Assembly (NCBI GenBank): GCA_002081555.1
Contig: MZNV01002202.1
Span: forward strand, 1-25,171
DNA: 25,171 nt
Source: Protostelium mycophagum
Lineage: Eukaryota > Evosea > Variosea > Protosteliida > Protosteliaceae
Direction: 5' to 3'
The notes beneath the pieces were generated by a model. The model was not told where the DNA came from, made no database searches, and was given only the letters and a program-made list of their open reading frames with translations. Positions 20,240 through 25,171 of this stretch are shown here, piece after piece. How positions within the stretch are numbered: the stretch's first letter is position 1; every line of letters starts with the position of its first letter. The position numbers and the translations under genes are program-made.

Positions 20240-20345
20240 GAGTCGATAAACGATGTTACAAGTGGATTTATTGTATTTTTTGCTGTCCAGCTGTGGTATG
20301 GTAACGTGATTCTTCGTAAGCAAAGGGAAGAACCAGACTTGAAGA

Positions 20346-20460
20346 CCCCACACTTTTGGGGGTTGTTATGGACACCCCCAAGTTTAATTGGGGGTGATGG
20401 TGACTGTCAAGGCGTGATTCTGCGATCTACAATTGGAATAAATACTTGCCATATGCTCAT
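20346..20460. repeat. Second copy of the left-edge repeat unit
   Basis: Two degenerate 32-bp units (CCCCACACTTTTGGGGG, CCCCCAAGTTTAATTGGGGG) are followed by GTGACTGTCAAGGCGTG and AATAAATACTTGCCATATG and CTCAT, in the same order and orientation as at 160-267. It lies about 107 bp after the saposin stop codon. Confidence 0.8.
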
Positions 20461-20824
20461 CAACCCTTCGTTCTGAGCAGACCGGGCTTCTCGCTCTTGG
20501 ACGTACAAGTATTTGTGTCATCCGGACTAGACAAATCATTCCTCTTTACATTTAGGACTCCACAGCAAGATCCCTCCACTTTGGAGGCTGAGGCGTCGCC
20601 GTGTGTCTGTCCACATTTGCATGATGGTCATCAGGTGTACTACTTGTCTCGCCGAGTAAGCAGGAGTGTCCGCTAATCTTCGGTGTCTCTGTACAAGAGG
20701 ATCAGACCTTCGCTTTTTATAGAGGTAATGTCTTCGTTTTTTCGATTCAAATTTTTTTCTTTGTCGACTTCGAGAGAATTTGGAACTGCAACTTTTCATT
20801 TGAGAAGATCGGTCCACGTTAAGA
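20461..20824. other. Intergenic, no gene supported
   Basis: Frames are open on both strands (plus to about 20676, minus 20536-20817) but neither looks like a known protein. The minus frame is very rich in Lys, Arg and Ser. The right end is the 5' flank of the GNAT gene, with a TTTTTATAGAGG near 20715. Confidence 0.4.
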
Positions 20825-21952
20825 ATGCCAGAAGTTCGAGGAAAGAGACCTAATCACATAATCAGGAAGCCCAAACCGAGTTCTGCAGAAGATAAGAAAT
20901 CATGCATTCAGGTATTGTCGTATGACGTCATTCGAGGTGATATCTGATCATACAGGTCGCACAGAGCGCTATGGGATTTTGGATGAGAAGCATCGCAGGA
21001 TCTGATGAACTCTCTAAAAAGTTGACATACCAGGTGCTTTACGCTTATTTCTCCTGGGGTGATCTGAAAGGTTTGCATCTCGCTGAGCGTTTCACAATTA
21101 AAATTTAGATTATGACGCAATGGACTACTTCTACATGATGGAAGACGCAGATACTCACGACTTCATCGGTGGCATTCATTTGGTCCCTGGTCCTGTCTTC
21201 TTTGGTAATTTTGTTTGTGAACATCCTCATTCGGTCACATCGTTCAGCCGTGATCAGTTGTTTCAAAAAAAGAATCACTCATTTTAAATTTAATGGGTAC
21301 CACTCTCTTCAGCGAACTCGAACGAACCAATTTTTGTGCTTAATTCGCGCTTGTACATTGTTTTTTAGTTTATCATTCAGTGCGATTAGACGCCAAAAGT
21401 CTAATGCACCCAGGAAATCAAAGCGCATGGTCCCCAGGTTACACCAGGTCTTTAATCTGCCTCTTTCTGCTCTTCTTCACACATCCGATCTTTGTGATTC
21501 GGTTCATCTACAACTACATACAGTTTGTAAGGACGACCCCATTCGATTACCCGAACGAGATCCACAGACATGATCTCTTCATCAACTACCTGGCCATATC
21601 GCCAAAGTATCAGAGGTACATAGACAATATGAATCTGGTGGTCTGCGACAAAGCTGCTCTGCAGATATGTATAAATATATTTCGGCTTTTTGAAATTTGA
21701 AAAAATAAATTCGCGCCATTTGAACGTTTCAGGATGTCCTTTGCAACAGAACTCCTCAAGTTTGCCGAGAAGCAAGCAGCAGAGCAGCACTTCACACACT
21801 TGAGGCTTTGCGTCACGGCTCACAACCAACAAGCAAGAGAGTGCTATGAGAGATATGGCTTTGTTGTAGACCGAATAGATTCCGCGTTTACAACGGATGA
21901 AGAAAGGAGAAAAGACCCCAACTCACTGTTGAGCATGTCAAAAAGAATATAG
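20825..21952 (+). CDS. GNAT-family N-acetyltransferase
   Basis: Transfers acetyl from acetyl-CoA to an amine; the substrate is unknown. Six exons: 20825-20911, 20956-21070, 21109-21204, 21369-21447, 21532-21615, 21733-21952; about 226 residues. Evidence is strongest at the C-terminal half: DLFINYLAISPKYQR (beta-4), then after an intron MSFATELLKFAEKQAAEQHF, LRLCVTAHNQQARECYERYG (the typical N-x-x-A-x-x-x-Y-x-x-x-G-F of GNATs) and FVVDRID. The acetyl-CoA loop Q/R-x-x-G-x-G/A appears as QRMSFA, with Ser where Gly is usual, if the 21616-21732 intron is right. The N-terminus (MPEVRGKRPNHIIRKPKPSS) is basic. The join at 21447/21532 is chosen by phase and least certain. Confidence 0.75.
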
Positions 21953-21980
21953 AATCCAGATTTTTGGGGTGTAATCTCGG

Positions 21981-22174
21981 TTTCACCTAGTGGCGGCCAG
22001 TCTCTAATTAGAGACTAATTTGACCTGCCAAACACTCTCTGTGTGTTCGCGGGCAGCCGGAGTTTCTCTAATTAGAGGATGGCGTTTCTGTGACATTTTC
22101 ACTGTAACGCACATGCACTGCACGGTCATTTTTCAAATTAGTCTCTAATTAGAGGTGGCTGTATCCCAGTGAAA
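21981..22174. mobile_element. MITE-like element with long inverted repeats
   Basis: A perfect 22-bp inverted pair lies at 22002-22023 and 22133-22154 (core CTCTAATTAGAGACTAATTT). Outside it the arms still resemble each other (TTTCAC then GGCCA against GCCAC then GTGAAA), giving arms of about 43 bp. The 12-bp palindrome CTCTAATTAGAG occurs three times, the third in the middle at 22066-22077. Total length is about 194 bp with no ORF. It sits between two convergent 3' ends. I do not see a clear target-site duplication, so a non-mobile double-hairpin is an alternative. Confidence 0.55.
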
Positions 22175-22346
22175 TAGAGAACAGTCTGTTTTTGTAAATA
22201 AAGTTTTTTCTGAAGAGTTTTGTCTTGGGAAGTATTCTCGACAGTGTACAATGCATCTACAACGATGTTTTTTTGCGTCCTATTCGAATATTCAAAAATA
22301 AATTTCTATTCAGAATCTCATCTACAACGAAATCTAAAAATGAACT

Positions 22347-22352
22347 TTTATT
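22347..22352 (-). terminator. Likely poly(A) signal AATAAA of the DUF1996 gene
   Basis: On the minus strand, ACAATAAAAG lies 39 bp after the stop codon of the DUF1996 gene. Confidence 0.45.
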
Positions 22353-22390
22353 GTAATTGATGCATAATTGAGGCAAAGATTGTCCTATTA

Positions 22391-24346
22391 TCAAGCCAAA
22401 GGAGACACGACCGGCTTCTGTGCCGCCTCATTCAATCCGTCGTCTGCTGGAATATAACCACCGTTGTTGTTGACCAGCACAAACGTCTGAGCGGCGGACA
22501 CACTGGCAGATCTGAAGGAGAGGGTGCCGTCAGAGTTCACAGTGAGGTACTGACTGGTGCGGTTGGATCTGAAGGCGAATGTGTTGGAGCTGGAGAGGGA
22601 CACCATGGTCCAGTACTCCCAGAGGTCCACTCTTCCCACTAATTGTACCGAACTTTGGGCCGAAACGACTCCATAAGAGTCTTGGTTCTCTATTGTGATC
22701 TGGCCATCTGGAGCATTTCCGAAGGACCACAGCTTTGCGTGTGAGTTTATTATTTTGGATATATTTTTTACCTCTTTAGATGTCTTCAAATTGGCATCGT
22801 TTGCGTAGACAACACCGTCTTTCACTGCGGTGAGGAGGTTTCCGTTGTTAGCTTTGATGAAGAAAGTTCCGGCGTTGTCTGCTCCTTGGGGTGATTTGTC
22901 ACAGTTTGAGACAGTTCCGTTGATGTTATAGCAACCGGGCATGTATTTGATGGGTCTTCGGGCGCCAAGGTTTTCGGTGAGGGGGACGGGCACCTGGAAA
23001 AGTCAATAAATGGGAGAGAGTCTTTCACATACAGATAGACCGGTGCATTTTGGCTCAGATCCGTCCTTGACGAATGGAGCAAGCGGGGGGCAGGCTCTCA
23101 CGTTGTTTCCGGCATTCAACAGCGGGTTTTCATTTGAACAATTGGGATGCGCGATGGCGGCAGCCATCACCTGAAAATGTCATTTTTACGTCATCGCACG
23201 TTGTAGAATGTCACCTTCTCGTCCCAACCGCTCAAAAAATCTCCATGGAGACCGAAACCTGTGTTGTCACCCATGGACCAAACAAAGTTGTCTGTCACAA
23301 TCAGCATCTTAGTTGTCTAAAATGTAGACTTACTGACTCCATTCCCGTGGGGGAATTTGTCGACGGAGTAGATGTGCTCGAAAAACACTCCAGGGATTCT
23401 GACGGGGTGGGTGGCGGGACAGTCTCCGTTATCTTTAGACTGGATGGGGTATGACATATGGGACATGTGATCTGGAGAATCAAGGTTGACTCCGTCCCAG
23501 CACATGGGGAACCAGACCTGCAATTCCTCAGAACACACAAACAGTTTAAGAAGAGTTAAGATCTTACTTGAGCGCGGAGACCCTGAGGGCATGTGTTTGT
23601 CTTGAGTCCGCTCCAGTCACTGGATTCTCTGAAGCCATAACCTCCATAATTCAAACTGTCTCGTTGTAGTGGGGAAGACGATGACGTGTAGACACTCACC
23701 ATACGTAGTTGATGGCCTGATGAGCGACGAGAGAGCTGTTGTAGGTTCTTCTGAAGGGGTTACCAGCGATCATTCTGAGACCTTTGGGGATGGGCTGCCA
23801 GTTGGGGTCTGTGTTCTGAGTTCCGGTGGCGCCTCCTGATGACGTCATCAGTGGTCATTCTTCAAAAAAGAAATCAAAAATGTTTACTTCTCGAGAGGTA
23901 ATAGACTGTGAGTCCTCCTGTGGGCACCAAGCTGTATGTGTTGTTGTCCCATTTGTAATAGAGGTCAGGGGTCCAGTAGTTGCTGTTGTCGATCTGAAGG
24001 TTCAGAACGATGATGACGTCACCAGAAACTCACCGTCTTTAGAGAACAGGTGGTGCATGGAGAGTGATATTGCACATTGTATTGTTCTACTGGAGTTCGG
24101 GTCTTGTTTCCAGGGCCAAAGTTGGAGCCTCCAAAGACTCTGTGGACGTGTCCGGAGTATGTTCCTGGAGAAACAATGGAGTCGAGACGGCCTCCATACA
24201 GGTTATCGCAGAAGACCTTCCAAAAGGGGGACTCGTTTTTGTTGGGGTTGTACACCGCTGCATCAGGTCAGCACCCCCGTAGAGGGTGGTGGCTCACCAT
24301 TTGTAAAGACGATCAAGGCCAAGGAGAGAAGAAGGGCTGCCTTCAT
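22391..24346 (-). CDS. Secreted DUF1996 protein with C-terminal fascin-like/beta-trefoil domain
   Basis: DUF1996 is a domain of unknown function found in secreted proteins of fungi and some protists. Nine exons (high to low): 24346-24298, 24257-24034, 23993-23888, 23835-23700, 23655-23568, 23517-23334, 23291-23215, 23170-23033, 22993-22391; 534 residues with all phases matching. Signal peptide MKAALLLSLALIVFTNA. DUF1996 hallmarks: DSIVSPGTYSGHVHRVFGGS with the two conserved His, CTTCSLKT, NYWTPDLYYKW, IPKGLRMIAGNPFRRT, CPQGLRAQVWFPMCWDGVN, HGDFLSGWD. Residues from about 335 form a second domain: TFFIKANNGNLLTAVKDG, LWEYWTMVSL, YLTVNSDGTLSFRSASVS, then FVLVNNNG. This resembles fascin/actin-crosslinking beta-trefoil repeats and is all in one exon. 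Fungal relatives more often end in WSC or Ser/Thr-rich tails. Confidence 0.9.
23836..23851. promoter_or_regulatory. 16-bp palindrome at a 3' splice site
   Basis: CTGATGACGTCATCAG is self-complementary, and on the minus strand its final CAG is the acceptor for DUF1996 exon 4. It is identical to the core of the 14721-14740 palindrome, which has the same role in IVD. Confidence 0.6.
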
Positions 24347-24632
24347 CTTGTGGTGCTCTTGAGGTTGAGCTGAGGAGAATGATCATCCAGCAACAGAAAT
24401 GCCTTGTTGCGGTAAGCTCCGTGACAAGTTCTTTCCAACGTGTTCGAGATCCCTATTAAAACTTTTCGCTTCATCCCATTCCTTCCAAGCTCGTTTAGAA
24501 ACGTGATGTTGACTCGGTAACAACCGACAGGGCTATGTTCTCCGGGGATGTCTCTGTGTTCAATGACAGCTCAACGCACATTCCTGGATGATTCTTGACA
24601 TTTTCGCTGTCACCTTCATGTTACGGCGCATT
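24347..24632. other. Intergenic flank of the DUF1996 gene
   Basis: This is the 5' flank of the DUF1996 gene and the 3' flank of the next minus-strand gene. I see no gene, RNA or clear promoter box. Confidence 0.4.
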
Positions 24633-25171
24633 TTAGGCCGGATGGTGAAGTTCCGGCTTGACATCTATCCCCAGATATTTTCTAAAATGAGCTGGCATCT
24701 GACACCGACAGCCATTTTCTGACGACCAGGCCAGTGCCCATTTCGCGATCGCGCCTGCCTGTGGTGACAAATCTCGATTAAATATTTTTTGAGGCATGGT
24801 CGACTGATCATTCATGATTTTACAGTGGCCAAATAACTGTAATTTTCCACCTGGTAATACATTTGATCTTGTAAAACTTGGCGAGACGATGATGTGGAAC
24901 TCTCCTTGCCCCCAAACAATTGCATGACGCAGGGAAAGAGGGCCTGAAGAATTAATCTTTTGGTGATTCTTCAATTCGTTTTAAATAAAGAGGACAACGA
25001 TGGAGACTAAATGTATCCACATGATCGAACGTTTTTATTATTTCTCCGCTAATCTTCAACTCAAATTTTCTGTCTTCTGTTGTAGATCCGTCAAACACAA
25101 CACGAGATGGAGTGGCATGTTGCAAGATGAGTGCTGAGGTGGTCCTTGACCCGGTGTTTATCGAGACAGAG
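24633..25171 (-). CDS. Partial gene of unknown function (5' end beyond window)
   Basis: The frame is open from the right edge (SVSINTGSRTTSALILQHAT, then RKFELKISGEIIKTFDHV) to about 25000. A second frame, from about 24950 to the stop at 24633, contains SLRHAIVWGQGEFHIIVSP, GGKLQLFGHC and FRKYLGIDVKPELHHPA. A 55-nt intron starting GTTGTCC near 25000 and ending TTCAG would join them in phase, but the donor is weak. The strings look protein-like, but I recognise no family. It runs in the same direction as the DUF1996 gene. Confidence 0.45.

Larger units (their letters stand above)
853..25086. repeat. Dispersed octamer GTTGTAGA (core of TCGTTGTAGAT), about 42 copies
   Basis: Exact plus-strand copies start at 853, 1307, 1404, 1553, 1656, 1861, 2286, 2578, 3030, 5663, 6953, 7198, 7280, 7573, 7861, 7973, 8614, 12154, 12180, 12843, 13000, 15971, 18570, 18582, 21863, 23200 and 25079. 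Minus-strand copies (TCTACAAC) start at 913, 1114, 1729, 2875, 7514, 8368, 12446, 12522, 12818, 15331, 17137, 21507, 22256 and 22321. They lie in introns, exons and intergenic DNA. None falls between 8622 and 12153. Similar words (ATTGTAGA, GTTGTAGT) add more. Confidence 0.9.

Noticed and set aside
22391-24346. Plus-strand ORF of 178 codons at 23826-24362
   Set aside because: It is the antisense of well-matched DUF1996 exons.
853-25086. Resemblance of the word to the end of Cas12a CRISPR repeats (TGTTGTAGAT)
   Set aside because: The copies are unevenly spaced, on both strands, lack the 5' half of such repeats and sit in a eukaryotic intron-rich genome. The likeness is chance over about 10 bases.

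Overview
The window is nuclear DNA of a compact, intron-rich microbial eukaryote. Coding stretches are cut by many short GT-AG introns, mostly about 40-260 bp, and intergenic gaps are often only 70-160 bp. Protein similarities recognised by eye point to a free-living protist. An amoebozoan is my best guess, from a SepA/Cdc7-like septation kinase, a secreted multi-saposin protein and a DUF1996 protein together, but this is inference. All exon models were built by hand from reading frame, splice sites and remembered family sequences. They are internally consistent (the phase matches at every junction given) but have no transcript support.

Layout: 1-211 tandem 32-bp repeat; 747-4033 (-) amino-terminal part of Mediator subunit MED14, running towards or past the left edge; 4147-5642 (+) mitochondrial ribosomal protein uL4m, divergent from MED14; 5713-8481 (+) Cdc7/SepH/MAP3K-epsilon-type kinase; 8569-8846 (+) possible small gene; 8847-10630 mostly unexplained; 10631-13089 (+) paraoxonase/arylesterase family protein with a membrane anchor; 13151-13501 (-) doubtful ORF; 14012-14364 (-) small LYR-motif protein; 14523-17087 (-) isovaleryl-CoA dehydrogenase with a complete 5S rRNA gene inside one intron; 17250-18441 (+) ribonucleotide reductase small subunit, divergent from it; 18556-18783 (-) small unknown gene; 19110-20239 (+) secreted protein with three saposin B domains; 20346-20460 second copy of the left-edge repeat; 20825-21952 (+) GNAT acetyltransferase; 21981-22174 MITE-like inverted repeat; 22391-24346 (-) secreted DUF1996 protein with a fascin-like C-terminus; 24633-25171 (-) partial unknown gene.

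The genes do not form one pathway. Several concern mitochondria (uL4m, LYR protein, isovaleryl-CoA dehydrogenase) and two are secreted. Three divergent or close head-to-head arrangements suggest shared promoters (4034-4146, 17088-17249) or very compact packing.

The most unusual signal is not a gene. The octamer GTTGTAGA, usually within TCGTTGTAGAT, occurs about 42 times over both strands, against an expectation near 0.8. It is found in intergenic DNA, inside introns in both orientations, as the 3' splice site of at least seven introns, and inside exons, where it encodes VVD/VVE or LLQR. A second word, TGACGTCA, is also over-represented, and in two introns it overlaps the 3' splice site as a palindrome of 16-20 bp. 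A third family of hairpin-forming sequences around CGGTAGTTACCG sits in introns in sense orientation.
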